From Sanguinoderma infundibulare (Eukaryota; Basidiomycota; Agaricomycetes; Polyporales; Polyporaceae), in NCBI GenBank assembly GCA_032821775.1, contig JAVLRN010000007.1, positions 1,674,001 to 1,738,000 on the forward strand: a stretch of 64,000 bases of DNA, written 5' to 3'. Of the stretch, positions 35,602 through 46,362 are shown in pieces; positions within the stretch are counted from its first letter, which is position 1, and each line of letters opens with the position of its first letter. Position numbers and translations under genes: made by a program. The notes under the pieces were generated by a model that did no database searches, was not told where the DNA came from, and was given only the letters and a program-made list of their open reading frames with translations.

Positions 35602-37025
35602 CTAGAAATCGTCCGAGAAGTAGTCCGCCAGGCTCTCCTTAATCTCCCACATCCGCATCGACGTCGCCACCAGCGCGCTCTCCCTACAGTGCGGCATCCC
35701 GTCCAGGAAACCCTGACTCGGGATCTCCCTCTCCACCAGCGCCTTCATCATGCTCTCCGCGAGCATGACCTTCCCCAGCACGTCCTCGCGCGCCAGCCCC
35801 GGCATCACCCGCGTCCCCGTCTCGAGCACGGTGCGCCAGAGCGCGCCCCACGCCTTCGCGCATCGCTGCTGGTGCGTGCACCGCGCACCGTGCGTCAGCG
35901 CGGGCGGCTGCGACGGCAGGCTGTCCCAGAGCTTCGACAGCGCGTAGTATCCGGCGAGGAGGCGCACGCGCTGCGCGCGCGTCAGGGCGCGCTCGGCGTC
36001 CCACGCTGCCTTGCCGCGGAGCATGAGCGCGTGGTAGGCAAGCCCGACGATGGGCCGCAGGTTGAAGCGCTCCCCGATGCCGATGGCGAGCACGAGATCG
36101 CGACCTTCGCCGATGAGCCGCTTCCAGCGCGTGAGCGTGCACTCCAGGAGGTCTGCGCGCTCGCAAAGCGCGGCGAGCTCCGTGAGCTGCAAGAGCGTTG
36201 GCGGGTGCGAGGACGAGGCGGCGGGAAGGCCACCTGCAGTGACCATGGGCGGGTGGTGCGTGGCGGTGAGAGGTGTGGGGGCGTTGCTAGTGGAGATGGT
36301 GGTGAGGATGTCGTCGAACGCGCCCGGGCGCGAGTAGTAGTGGAGGAGGGCGGAAAGCGCCCAGGTCATGATGTTGCGGAACTGGTACTTGTGGGTGATG
36401 CGGACGAGGTTGGCGAGCTGGATGCAGTCGGCCTCGGCCGTCATCGCGATCGTGAGCTCGTGAGGTCTATGCGAGCATACATCGGGGCGAAAAGATGGGG
36501 GCATAACGCGCATAGCATGCATGGGCAATGGATGATTGGAGGGTAGGGTGAGAGGAATGATTGTGAACGAGAATGGGGCAGTGAGGACTTACAGTGAGTA
36601 GAGTGCCCACAGGAGGGCGCGGAACTCGTCCGCAGTATCGCCCTGCAGCCTGATAGGGTTGTCGTCGCTCTCGCCCTCCTGCGCGACGGTCATGCTTGAG
36701 TCTGAGCGCGCCGAGTCTGTCTCGCCGGAGAGCTGGAACATTGTCTCGAATGCGGACTTGTCCTTTGTGAGGACGAAACGGTGGACCTAGAGTGGTGCAA
36801 GACACGGTCAATGTCCTTGACCGCGTCCCCTCACGAAGGGTGGATACGGACCTTGAAGAGCGTGTTCTCGACGAGCAAGACGCTGTTTCCATCATGTATG
36901 TAATAGGATGGGTCTCTGCTCGGGCCCGGCATGGAGAGAAGGAGGATGCCATCGTTCAAGAAGGAGTTGGTCATGTTCATGAGCGGGCTATCGGGAGGGA
37001 GAGTTGGCTGGTCGTGTTGATCCAT
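35602..37025 (-). CDS. BTB/POZ domain protein 2
   Basis: Exons (minus): 37025-36852, 36786-36593, 36466-35602 (410 aa). The BTB domain starts near residue 40: YYIHDGNSVLLVENTLFK, then VHRFVLTKDKSAFETMFQLSG, DDNPIRLQGDTADEFRALLWALYSL and the downstream helix CIQLANLVRITHKYQF. The C-terminal region has the family's helices and Cys/His segment (CTHQQRCAKAWGALW; MPHCRESALVATS). It matches BTB protein 1 in exon layout across the BTB fold (introns at the same two places, after the LFxV strand and after the LLxxxY helix), so the two are paralogues. It lacks the long disordered N-terminus of the other. A Cul3 adaptor or transcriptional role is possible but not shown. Confidence 0.88.
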
Positions 37026-37802
37026 CGTGGAGCAATTTGGCGTCGTCGCGGGTCGTCACGAAACGGGAGAGTGACAGAGCACGGAAGGGAAGAGCAGCTG
37101 GAAGTAGATCGAGCTCCGGATGGGGGGATGGTGGCAGCTCGCGCGTAGGGTATGTGAGATCTTTACGTGTGTTCCCTTCTGTTTATATCCTTCGGGGAGG
37201 GCTTCGGGTGCGAATGGAAGGCGAAGGCTCGGAGCGGGCGTCGGCGACAGAGCGAACGTTGACCTAGATCAGGTAGTCGACATGGAGGCTGGGCGCAAAG
37301 CAGCGGGGATTAGGGCGGCGGTCAAGATGCATTCAAGCCATGTACAAGCCTGCTACTTAGCTATGGGATGACTACAGTTCCAGCTCTGATTGGCGCTGTC
37401 GAGCATAGGACGACCAGCTGCCCCACGCTGCCGACCATGCAACCTCTCATTCCGACCCTCGCAACTCATTCACGTCAACGCCTGTGTATGCATAGGGCCT
37501 TGCAAATAAACTTCATCATCTCCGCACTCAGAACGACTCTCCAAGATGCATGCTCGTCCATCGCTGGCAGCATTTCCGGCTGAACGAGGCCGCCGTTTCC
37601 CTCAGCAGACTCCCTCGGATCTCCAGTCCGTCGGGCTCAGCAAATTCAGTTCCGTGAGAATCCCTGGGAAACGGAGAGCATGCACAGGCTCTACTCCCTC
37701 GGCATCTCTCACGTCTGCGCGTCGGGCATCACAGAGCCCAGTGACGAATACCGACCGTCCTCCGGACAACCAAGGATTAAGATAAGCAAGCTTCCACGCG
37801 GC
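37026..37802. other. BTB 2 promoter and acyltransferase A 3' region
   Basis: 777 bp between two minus-strand genes. Short plus-strand frames do not assemble into a gene. Confidence 0.4.
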
Positions 37803-39740
37803 TTACTCTGCCACGACGAATGAAATCTGTCTGGCGATCTCGTTGATATAATCCCGCAGGACGTCCTCTTTCCAATTGTCTGCACCCTGTAGCAGCGCAC
37901 GTTAGCGCGAACCGCAAACACAGTTCCAGAGCTCTTCCCAAATCCTACCTGCAGCATAATCGAAAGCTTCCCCTGGATCGACCACGAATGCACGACCCTA
38001 CGAGCGCGCCACCAGTCAGGTCACCGTCTCCCAAAGGCCCACCACTGAAGTACTCACGGCCTAACCCAAGTCATCCGATGCCCGATATGCATCTGGTCCA
38101 CCCTGAACACCGGGACCTCCCCCGGCCGCACGTCCCTCGGCCACACCGTCGCGACGTAGTTCTCGACCCGCCCGATGTTCGTCATGCTCGGCGCGTGCGG
38201 GTTCGGGTTCTGGGCGACCTCCTTGATGGGTGGCGCGATCCGCGCGAGCTCCGCCGTCATGTGCGGCAGGCACGGGTTCGCTAGCCAAGCGTCGTACTGG
38301 TCCTTCGCCTGCTTCATCGCCCCGACGATGCGCGCCTTGCCCGGCGCGAGGTTGGCTAGAGGCGCGTAGTGGATCGTGAGTGGGGAGTTGACGAGGTACG
38401 AGACGAGGTGTTTCCGGCGGTCGATGGCGGCCGGGAGACGGTCAGTCATGGAAATTCTGTGATCCCCCCAAGTCAGCGAAATGGAAAAGAGGTGACAAGA
38501 GGAGGAGAAAAGTCGACTGACACGCTGACGTCGTTCGCCACACGAGCCGTCTCAACTTTGTCGTCTGGGACCGGGTTCTGCTCGAACGTTGCGAGCGCAA
38601 CGGCCCCATCAAGCAGCTCGGAGAACGTGAAGCCCAGTGTCTTGAGGGCTTGAGTGATTCTTGCCGACTCCTGCGCCGTGAATGTAATAAGGAATCGCTG
38701 CAGCTTTCCAGGATCTCTGACGGTAGAGCTATCGCAAACAAGGCTATGGGAGGGCTACGAACGGAACAAGATGATAAAGTCTATTAGCACGGTTGAGAGG
38801 ACATGATGACTAAAGAGGTCGCACCGTCTGTTCCGCGAAGAAGGCTCCCAGCTTTTGCAAAAGCTCTGGACCGTGAGTATTCCAATCCTCACGAAGGCCG
38901 CCGGTCGCCGTGATTGGGCCGGGGGGCAGATTCTCGTGCTCCGTGCCCCACGGAAGGTCCGCAACGCTCCCCATGTTCGGGGTCGACATCCATTCCAGAA
39001 GGAGAGAGATGGCGTTCAAACCCGGTTTCGCGTCGATGATTGAGTGGGTTGCGTGCAGGAAGATGCAGAACGTGTTGAGCGTGCTGTCTGGCCGGGTGAC
39101 GAAGGCGCGGAGGTACTGCTCCGAGCCGTCGGCGAGAACGTAGGGAATCTTGCTCCCGACTAAGGATTGGAGGAACGAAGCGGTGTCCGTCGGGTCAGGA
39201 TGGTAACGAACCGCCTGGTCTGCCCACTTGCGTGCTTCCTCTACGTTCGCGAGAGGTGCATATACCCAGGACCTGAGGTCGGGATGGTGGATGCCTTGCT
39301 CGAGCGTCGCGCCTACGAGCGGGCATTCATATCTAGGTTGGAAGTCAGCTAAGTTGGAACGTTTGGCGGCGCGAGCACAATGGCATGAGTATAACGTGCT
39401 CACCGCAATCTGATGAACGCTTCCTTGACGCGAGCGTCAATTTCTCGCTCAGGGATTGTGGTAGTGAACTGGACGCCTATAGCGAACTGAGTTGCTCTGT
39501 TATCCGCACAAAAAAATGCGAGTCAACGCTTCAACTACTTTTGGTAGCATGTATTGCGGCACTGACCCATCTTGCAGGCGCATCGTTTGGTCAATCAGCA
39601 GCTCTGAACCAAGAAGGGGCCTGCAAAAAGGCAAATGAGAATGAAGACTACGTTGGCGATGTCTAAACTCACCGGGTATACACATTTGGATTGATCATTG
39701 AGAGGGTGCGCTGCTGCCATCCTGGTTCGGGTGCGGACAT
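37803..39740 (-). CDS. CoA-dependent acyltransferase A (HxxxD motif)
   Basis: Exons (minus): 39740-39673, 39620-39567, 39496-39404, 39332-38825, 38754-38522, 38456-38058, 37997-37949, 37886-37803 (495 aa). The chloramphenicol-acetyltransferase-like fold is shown by the catalytic HxxxD (HATHSIIDAK) in the 508-nt central exon. Around it are segments shared with the next gene (ECPLVGATLEQG, HPDLRSWVYAPL, AISLLLEWMS, VADLPWG, NLPPGPITATGG). The C-terminal half has FTFSELLDGAVALATF, NLAPGKARIVGAMKQAK and IGRVENYVATVWP. Members of this broad group acylate alcohols or amines of secondary metabolites; trichothecene 15-O-acetyltransferase (Tri3) is a possible relative. The plant-type DFGWG motif was not seen. 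Donors GTCAGT are used twice. Location next to a terpene synthase suggests a terpenoid substrate (inference). Confidence 0.85.
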
Positions 39741-40294
39741 CTCGCGATAGTCTTTGCACTAGGCTTGGGTTCTGGTGCCGCGGGGTGTATTCGCTACCCT
39801 GGCCCAAGCCTGTATAGTGATGTCAGTCGGTTATAAGTACCAAGAGAATGTGCGCCAATACACATACGGCAACAGCTGTTGGCAGATCGCAGTACCTGAC
39901 CGATCAATCGATGCATGTCGGTCACAGTCGGTGGCGGTAAGACGTCGCACGTAGCGGGCTAAGTATGGGAGCTGGCACCAAACGCGGTCTGCAACACTGC
40001 CTAAGAACGGCTTTTGGCCGTGTACAGCTGGCAACTTTTTGTCGCCAAAGTGTACAAACCTGGTGCAGAAGAGCGGGAACAAATACGCCTGGCGACCTGA
40101 CCACCAGCGCTCGAGAGCGCGTGCGTTCCGGAGTCTCCTGCACATGGACGCTCTCGAGCTCCTTTCCTTAGGCCTCAGGCCTCATTCTTGACCCGGAGCA
40201 TAGCTGTCAGTCCGGGCCGAAAATTCAACTTTAAACTGTAGCTGACATATAGCAGGCACGACACAGGCGCGATTTGCTCCTGTGGTGCTGTGAT
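39741..40294. other. Upstream region of acyltransferase A
   Basis: 554 bp up to the transposon's target duplication, with no supported gene. It should contain the promoter of acyltransferase A. Confidence 0.4.
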
Positions 40295-40302
40295 CAAGCA
40301 GC
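40295..40302. repeat. Target-site duplication, left copy
   Basis: CAAGCAGC, identical to 40926-40933 across the 623-bp element. Confidence 0.9.
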
Positions 40303-40925
40303 TAGTGGTGTGCAAGGCCGGGCTTCAAGCCCTGAAGCCCCGGGTCCCCGGCCCTCAAAGCCTGAGCCCGGCTGGGCCCGTTGGTGGGCTCTGAGGGCTC
40401 CAGGGTTTGCTCACCTTCGTACAAAGCCTGAGCCCGGCCCTCAAGCCTGGGCCTCCAGCAAGGCTCCTGTCAAGGTACATGGTGCCTATAGGAGATGCAT
40501 AATCAGTAGGTCTCATTGAATATCATTACGGGGTGAAGGCGAAAAGGTACAAGAAGGATTGAGCCAGAACATGGCGACACGTCGGAGCGCGTCGGTGGCT
40601 GCCACATGGGCGCTAGTTTTCTCAAAATGGGCAGTTCCGTCTGACAGCTGTCGATGGCGAAGTCTTTTCAGCTTTGTTCTACTTCTACGCCGTTTCCTCG
40701 TCTGCTAAAAGTTGCATAGGCCCTTGGTAAGTTGCAATTGATTCCAAAATATCAGTCTTCAGGCTCACTATTACTGCAGGCTAAAAGCCCGGGCTTGAGC
40801 CCAACCCAGCCTGAGCCAAGCCAGAGCGCACTATGAGGGCCGCTCAAGGTGTTGGTGAGCCCGAGCCCCCATAAACCAGGCCCAAGCCCGGGCATTTGAG
40901 CCCGGCCCGGCCCTGCACAACACTA
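40303..40925. mobile_element. Non-autonomous hAT-like miniature transposon (623 bp)
   Basis: The ends are imperfect terminal inverted repeats: left TAGTGGTGTGCAAGGCCGGG, right (reverse complement) TAGTGTTGTGCAGGGCCGGG. It is flanked by a perfect 8-bp direct repeat CAAGCAGC at 40295-40302 and 40926-40933. An 8-bp duplication and TGTGCA-type ends are hallmarks of the hAT superfamily. Subterminal regions hold repeated GCCTGAGCCCGGC-like units on both sides. There is no transposase frame, so it must be mobilised in trans. Confidence 0.9.
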
Positions 40926-40933
40926 CAAGCAGC
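40926..40933. repeat. Target-site duplication, right copy
   Basis: CAAGCAGC, identical to 40295-40302. The perfect match argues for a recent insertion. Confidence 0.9.
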
Positions 40934-42751
40934 GCCGGTGAAACTTGGATGGCGCGAGCTTTCCGTCCAACGCCCCAGAAGAAGCGACGCTTCGGCTCGC
41001 CTTCAAGTGCATATAGAGCGGGGTCAGCTTTAACGCAGGGGAATAGTGAGTCGTTCGCCGTCTTTACAAGAAATTTCGTTGCCCCGGGCTTGCAACCATC
41101 ACGGGCTTCCGTTACTTATGAGCTTGTTTAAGACATTCCACCGAGCGTTCATTTGAATGTCACCTTTTCGTGTGGGATGATATAGGCTGCCTCTGTCCGT
41201 GACTTCGACACGGCAGTGAGGAAATGCGATCTTCCAATTCCATCTCATCAATGCTTGTGTTGCACTTGCGCGTACTTAGCCGCTATCTCGCTATCAAGGC
41301 GATCTGGCGCACCCCGGCGTGAAACACGCTTAAACTGTAGGCTTCGGTGGCATCGGAGGAAGTCTTTTCTGCACTTGTGGTACTACCATTCGGTTTGCCG
41401 CGCTTATTTTCGGGGTCAACCAGTTATCAACCACACACACTCTCTCGAACGCCAATGGTTCTCCTTGTGGACACATGTAAGCTCTTGTCCGATCCAACCG
41501 TACTAGAACTGGGCGCTCAATGGAGCACGGATTGAACGTCTCTGAGGCAAAGTGAGGACACAGGTACCCTTGCTCATCAAGTGGCATACGACTTTCAGCG
41601 AGTTCAACATCCAGAGTTAGCGACTGCCAGTCGGTAGTAGTACCTTCGAGACATTACCATAAAGCACATGCACTCATCGCATTCACGACAGGATTCAGGG
41701 AAACTTTTTTTTCGTATCGTCCTCTGGCTCGGGTGACGCGGACAGCTTGGCCACCTAGCAATCGAACAGCTGGCTAAGGAAGAAACAAAGTTGCTCGCCA
41801 ACGCAGCGTCCCCCAACCTCATTGTTGCGTCATCCTCGTCGAGCTGGTGCTACATCTCGCGCTAACAAGTACTTGCTCCGAACCCGTCTCGTACCCCGCC
41901 TTTCGCACCCCTCCACCGCAGATACACAGATCGGCCTCTTCACCGCGATGCAGTCTTCGCCGACATTTTCCCTACCGCCCCGCGTATGATCATCGGCAAC
42001 AACCGTGCAGCCGGGTTTCATTTCGTCTACGACGTCGTCATGTTGCGGCTCGGTGAAGACCTAACCGGAAGGAGCAAGTTGGACATCTATTTTGGCGGAC
42101 GCCGAGACCCGCGATTTAGCTGCCCAGTGGAAAGCGACTTTGCGCGCCAGGCAAGTTGCACGATTCACTGTGAGTGCAACGGCATATGCACTGTGCCATC
42201 AGAACGCATTGTCTCGCCTTGCATCGATCCGGATTTCAATGTGGGTCGTAGCTGATGACCTATTGATTCGCAGTCCTGCGCCCGGCAACGACCATCATAG
42301 TGTGTTGGTACTTAATATAGTACCACACGAGTTGCTCCCGCGCGGGAGGAACTAGAGCGAAAACGGTCGCTTTTTGGCATTGAAATGACGAAAGGTATGT
42401 GGTCAAATCCACTCATGCAGCAGGTCGTTGTACGACGGCCGAACGCGAACTTGCGCTATATCCCGACCATTATGACGGGTATATGATGAACGTTCTCCGA
42501 TAGCTCCGGCCCCCGATAGTGGCTTCCTTGGTAATTCACTGTTCGCTTCAAGAGAAGCAGTTACTGATAAGGAAGGAAGGATCTAAGAAATGTATCATAA
42601 AAAGATCTGGAGCCTGAATTCAAGGTGCGTATGGCGCGCCGAAGCGTCATGACGGCCCATGGAAACCAGACTGATACGTCTTCTTGAGTACGTACGCCGC
42701 TCAGTCATTTACGCGGTATGTCGTTCGTTGCTAGGGCTGGCCGCTGGCCGT
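40934..42751. other. 1.8-kb interval without a supported gene
   Basis: Only short frames on both strands (for example 41216-41506 and 41986-42255), without conserved motifs or splice consistency. It lies between two transposons and is probably decayed or regulatory sequence. Confidence 0.45.
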
Positions 42752-43225
42752 CAGTAATTCACACGAGTTCTGAAACATCTGACCCAGATGATTCAGAGGT
42801 TTCAGACACGTTCAGACTCATGATTCAGACCTGTCAGAAGTCAGAGGTCAGAGACGCAAAATCTGCCTCTCAGACATTTTGAAAGTAACACTTACCGTGC
42901 AGCTATGTGTCCGGCCAGTGCTTGAGTGGCTTGGATGTTCCCTGAGAACACCCCCCGACGGCGAAACCAGTGTACGACGGGCGCCATCGCCGGCAACGAT
43001 GGTCGCCGTCGTGCATGATTGTGCGAGGACTGAAACAATCTCCAGTCCCCGCGCGTGGGCTGCGCGCTCCCAAACGGTTGCGCGAGGGCAATAATACGTC
43101 CCGCACCTCAAAACCTGGCGCCACGAAGGGTGGGTGGCCGATGGTAGGTCGATGTTTGTGTTTTTGGCCTCTTAGACGGCCTAAGCGGCAGATATCCAGA
43201 CGTTGAGAACTCGTGTGAATTACTG
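42752..43225. mobile_element. Miniature inverted-repeat element (474 bp)
   Basis: The ends are a perfect 20-bp inverted repeat CAGTAATTCACACGAGTTCT, at 42752-42771 and as its complement at 43206-43225. The left subterminal region holds many short TTCAGA/CAGACT-type repeats. There is no transposase frame. The TIR suggests a cut-and-paste DNA transposon, perhaps hAT-like, but no matching target duplication is visible at the flanks, so the superfamily is not fixed. Confidence 0.7.
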
Positions 43226-43550
43226 ATCAGTTGCTGGGATTGCCGCGGCAGAAGTGGGAACGTGCAGGGGTTAGCATGCGCCATTGTCGGCGCAGCAGCA
43301 CACACAAACTCTATCAGGGCCGGGATACGTACTCAAGACGCTCGACTGCGACCTTCCGATGCAGGGTTGGAAACGTTTCTGATTCAGGCAGTGTTTCGCT
43401 ACAATCCAGCAGGCAGCGCGCCAGCCTGTCTTACGGATTACCTCGACCCTAGAAGCGAGTACCATCGCAATATCAAGTAAAACCCGTAGTATATTACATT
43501 CAGAGACTAAGAGAGTACGCTGCGATCCGTATCTGTCGGGTATATGTATG

Positions 43551-45416
43551 TCAATCTGCGCTAACAAGCAGCATCTGGCGGATGACCTCGTTGAGGAACT
43601 TCTGAAGGAGGTCCTCGTCCCAGTTGTCTGCGGCCTATAGCATCAAGTCAGCATGCGTATCGTTGACCACATACGAAGCAGTGTCTCACCTGCAACTGGA
43701 CCGTAAGCTTCGAGTGCATAGTCCAGATGTGGAAGAACCTAAACAAACGATCAGCACCTCAGCAGCCACAACACGCAGACGACGACGTACGGCAGTTGCC
43801 AGAGCAAACGATGGCCAATGTGCATCGCGTCCACCCTGAACAAAAGCGGCGCGCCCGAAGCTGCCTTCGCTGGCCACACGGTCGGCAGGTACTTCTCCAC
43901 GACCCCAATGTTGGTCGGGCTCGTCGCGAACGGGCTGCGCACTGGGGGGATCTGCCTCAGCGGTGCGATCTTGGCGAGCTCAGAGGTGAGGTGCGGCATG
44001 CACGGGTTGGCGATGTACTCGTCGTACTGCGCCTTCGACTGCGCCATCGCGCCAAGGAGGCGAGCCTTGCCCGGGGCCAAGGCCGCCAACGGCTTCCATG
44101 CGATATCAACGGGGACCGTAGCGAGGCAGGAGATGAAGTGGCGCCTGAAGTCCCGTGAGGGTGGGAGGCGATCCGCGATGGAGATCCTGCAGCCGATGTA
44201 CGTTAAGGGCGCACGCTAGCAGGGGATGGGGCTGAGAATAACTTACGTGCTCAGGTCGTACGCGACATGTGCCTTTTCCTCCGCATCCTTCGAGACCGGG
44301 TTGAGCTCGAAGGTCGCGACTGCCGTGGCCGCATCGAGCAGGTGAGTGAAGGTGTAGCCTAGGCGCTTGAGGGCCTGGGACATCTTCGCCGTTTCCTCTG
44401 CTGTGAAGGTCGTCAGGTACCTGTGCAGCTTCCCAGGGACGGTGATGTCGGAGCCGGGGCTCAGGCTGTGGGAAGGCTGTAAGAAGCATTGAGCGCCCTT
44501 TGCCCTCCTTCGAGATACGGAATCCTTACCGTCTCATTAGCGAAATGAGCCCCGAGCTTCATCAAAAGTGCCGTCCCGTGCGTCCCCCAGTCCGCACGAG
44601 GACCCCCGGTGGCGGTGATGGGCCCAGGAGGCAGGTTTCCGTACTCCTTTCCCCATGGAAGGTCAGCGACGCTACCAACCTTCAGGTCGGACATCCACTC
44701 GAGCAACAGCGAGATGGCATTCAGCGACGCCCGAGCGTCCAAGATGGCGTGAGCCCCGTGGAAGAAGATGCCAAACGTGTTGTGAGTGATGTCCGGGCGC
44801 ACGACGTACACCCGAATGAACTGGGCGGTGCCGTCTACGAGCTTGTAATCGACGTTCGTCTCGATCTTCGACGCGAGGAAGGCATGGGGGTCCGTAGGCT
44901 CACGGACAGAGACGACCGTCTGATCAGCCCAAGTCCGAGCCTCGCCGGCGTCCTTGAGTGGTGTGTACACCCATGATCGCAGCTGGGGGTCGTGGATGCC
45001 GGCGCGCAGGGTTGCACCCACAATGGGGCATGTGTACCTGGAAAAATATATTAGCAACGCGCTTGAGCCCGTCTATCCGATGAACAGGAGCCAGACTTAC
45101 CTCAGCCGTACGACCGCCTCCTTCACCCGCGCCTCGAGTTCGGACGCGGCGAGGGACGTGGTGAACGTAGCACCCACGCAAACCTGGGTCATTCTACCGC
45201 GATGATATAATGAGAGCTGAAATGGAGATAGGAGACAACGAGCCTTACCCATTCTGAAGGAGGACCATTTGGTCGGTGGTAGCCTCCGAACCCAGCAGCG
45301 GACTGCGTAAACGTCATCAGGACGATACGCGACACCGGAAAGTCGTGAGGGGATGCTCACCGCGTGTACGCGTTCGTCCCTGCGAGAGGCTCCCAGTTCG
45401 GCTCAGCGGCAGACAT
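43551..45416 (-). CDS. CoA-dependent acyltransferase B (HxxxD motif)
   Basis: Exons (minus): 45416-45361, 45302-45249, 45193-45101, 45037-44530, 44476-44247, 44186-43791, 43738-43690, 43634-43551 (489 aa). It is a paralogue of acyltransferase A with the same eight-exon structure. Exons 2, 3, 4, 7 and 8 have identical lengths (54, 93, 508, 49, 84 nt). The catalytic HxxxD is HAILD in FHGAHAILDARASLN. Shared blocks include CPIVGATLRAG, LRSWVYTPL, AISLLLEWMS, NLPPGPITATGG, LAALAPGKARLLGAMAQ, IGVVEKYLPTVWP and FRVDAMHIGHRL. The start MSAAEPNWEPLAG matches the paralogue's MSAPEPGWQQR. It lies about 950 bp from the divergent terpene synthase. An acyl-CoA-dependent tailoring role on a terpene alcohol is plausible but inferred. 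Confidence 0.87.
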
Positions 45417-46362
45417 ATTCACTTGAAATCTTCAACACGTTTATCGCAGTGGGGAGGTCGTGATACAGGACTCGATTGACCACCTTGAGGTTTTATACGT
45501 GTGCTGCCGTATTGCGCACGGAGGCAAACGAAATGCGGTCATATTCATGACGGATGTCGGCAAAATGTAGGCTAGAAGCCTGGAGCATCGATTTCGTCAA
45601 AAGATAAATAGTGATTATTGATCCGCGGTGTGGGTTGAGAATTCCCGTTCTGGTGTTTTCAATTGTACGCATCAGCTTCGAATTAATGGGCGCAGCGCCT
45701 AGGCGGGGTCATACGTAGGATGATATCAGAGGATATCAGTTCGCGTAGTAAGTACATAGAGCTGGAAAGACGAGACGAGGATTATAGGATTACTTGCCCC
45801 GTGAATCCAGGACTTGGTGATGCGTGGGATTAAATGATAGATGCTGGCACACCATGGTCGGAGGGGGGGGACACGAGCGGCGAAGATGGCCCTGTCCGGG
45901 GACGGCGGCTCCAGACGATGTATCGGCCGCCGTTCCGGAGCGCACGAGAGCAGTTGTCCACGAGGCATTCCAATTCACGGTCCAAAATTGATTGAAGTGG
46001 AAACTTGGCGGAGAGGGCCTGGAAATGGATCCATTCCCACCGTTCCTTGAGTTGCTGGAAGCCACTCGTCCCAGAGCCCTTGCCTAGCCTGGGGAGGACT
46101 TGGAAAATCTTTATCCTTTTCCTCGGCTTGAGAGCAAGCGCGATCACTGTGACTTAGCCGTCTTGATAGCCAAAACCGTAGACGTACTAGTGTCAGGTTC
46201 AGCCAACCATATATGGTTTTCAGGAGATTGCTGGCGACGCTGGAAGGGCCAACACGCATCAGTTTCCTATGCCTCGTGTGGTCGAATGTGAACATAAAAG
46301 AAAGCTGGTGGGAGATATGTAAGAAAACATACGATTCGTGTTCGCACTCCCCCTGGCACACC
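45417..46362. promoter_or_regulatory. Divergent intergenic region of acyltransferase B and terpene synthase
   Basis: 946 bp between start codons pointing apart, so both promoters lie here. Minus-strand frames at 45790-46424 have no domain and overlap each other. A direct repeat GATATCAG occurs at about 45721 and 45732. No TATA box stood out. Confidence 0.45.

Noticed and set aside
35689..36546. 285-codon plus-strand frame antisense to BTB protein 2
   Set aside because: It is a shadow of the GC3-rich minus-strand gene, with repetitive Arg/Glu/Val content and no homology.
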